A DNA stretch of 6,416 nucleotides from Candidatus Peregrinibacteria bacterium (lineage in GTDB: Bacteria; Patescibacteriota; Gracilibacteria; UM-FILTER-43-11): positions 1-6,416 of the forward strand of contig JACRIF010000024.1 of the NCBI GenBank assembly GCA_016220125.1. Reading direction: 5' to 3'. This document shows positions 5,991 to 6,416 of this stretch, in pieces. The stretch's first letter is position 1, and each line of letters begins with the position of its first letter. The notes below the pieces were generated by a model. That model was not told the origin of the DNA, did not search any database, and saw only the letters and a list, made by a program, of their open reading frames with translations. Position numbers and translations under genes: made by a program.

Positions 5991-6416
5991 ATGCTCAAAC
6001 ACCCTCTTTCCATCATGGGCTCAAAACAAGGCATTTCGCTCGCATTGGCAACGGGACTCATGACGTTGCTGATGATCGCGTCGATGGCGGCGAACGAGTT
6101 GATCATCCGCACCCTGCGCTCGGTGCGGAGCATCGAAGCCTCGAATCGCGCCTATTTCGCGGCCGAAGGAGGCGTGGAGGACGCGTTGTACGAGGTTTCC
6201 CCCCATTGGGCCGGGTACCAAACCCCCCCATTGGACGACAATGACGCCCGTCGCGATGTTTTGGACGACAAAGGCAATCTGGCCAAGTGCAGCGATGTGG
6301 CAAAATCGAACCGATGGGCCGGCTGTTGGGCTGTGGAAAGCCGCAGCGGCGAAGCCACATGGAAGGAGAAAATGTTCAAGGGTCAAAAACTGATCCTAAG
6401 CCTGTATACGGACAAC
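5991..6416 (+). CDS. PilX/GspK-like minor pseudopilin, 5' part (runs off window)
   Basis: From ATG 5991 the frame is open for 142 codons to the last base. The protein begins with a short basic leader MLKHPLSIMGSKQG, followed by the hydrophobic segment ISLALATGLMTLLMIASMAA. Next comes RSIEASNRAYFAAEGGVEDALYE in two adjoining parts, where the YFAAEGGVEDAL pattern is characteristic of PilX/GspK N-termini. Cleavage is predicted after the Gly of KQG (residue 15). As in many GspK/PilX proteins, there is no Glu at +5 (the residue is Leu); lack of E5 is thought to suit the subunit at the very tip. Two Cys (codons near 6289 and 6322) could pair. It lies 12 bases after the preceding TAA, completing the H-I-J-K order. 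An alternative start is the in-frame ATG at 6015, which would leave too short a leader. The C-terminal domain is outside the window. Confidence 0.87.
   Translation, partial: MLKHPLSIMGSKQGISLALATGLMTLLMIASMAANELIIRTLRSVRSIEASNRAYFAAEGGVEDALYEVSPHWAGYQTPPLDDNDARRDVLDDKGNLAKCSDVAKSNRWAGCWAVESRSGEATWKEKMFKGQKLILSLYTDN

Overview
The window looks like a bacterial genome fragment of moderate-to-high G+C (mid-50s percent by eye). It is densely packed, and every gene lies on the + strand. It begins inside a glucose-6-phosphate isomerase gene (pgi). After only 8 bases it passes into a run of type IV pilin-like (pseudopilin) genes that continues past the right edge. The host cannot be fixed from this sequence alone. 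The style of the PilV- and PilW-like proteins and the PGI resembles proteins I associate with Patescibacteria/CPR (Peregrinibacteria/Gracilibacteria side), but this is a low-confidence inference.

Layout: (1) 2-967, 3' part of pgi. (2) 976-1659, FimT/GspH-like minor pseudopilin. (3) 1650-2492, PilV/GspI-like minor pseudopilin, overlapping the previous gene by 10 bases. (4) 2520-5471, a 983-residue PilW/GspJ-like pseudopilin with a large Cys- and Asp-rich extension of disulfide-type modules and MopE-like putative metal-binding motifs. (5) 5472-5978, an in-frame continuation after a single UGA codon, carrying one more MopE-like motif and a C-terminal beta-rich domain. (6) 5991-6416, a PilX/GspK-like minor pseudopilin with no stop before the window ends; this frame is open to the last base.

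The order H-I-J-K (FimT/FimU-PilV-PilW-PilX) is the classical order of the minor pseudopilins that prime and cap type II secretion pseudopili and type IV pili. The genes are therefore best read as one operon encoding a pilus-tip complex. Its J/W subunit seems to carry its own large extracellular, probably disulfide-bonded and cation-binding, adhesin-like region.

The two most interesting points are the pseudopilin-MopE fusion and the in-frame UGA at 5469-5471. The UGA falls just before an ICDD motif, and the conserved repeat continues without a frame change. It could be a recoded sense codon, a readthrough or reinitiation site, a nonsense mutation, or an assembly error at a collapsed repeat. 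No RNA gene, CRISPR array, insertion sequence, clear promoter or terminator hairpin was recognised. There is no gene-free stretch longer than 30 bases.
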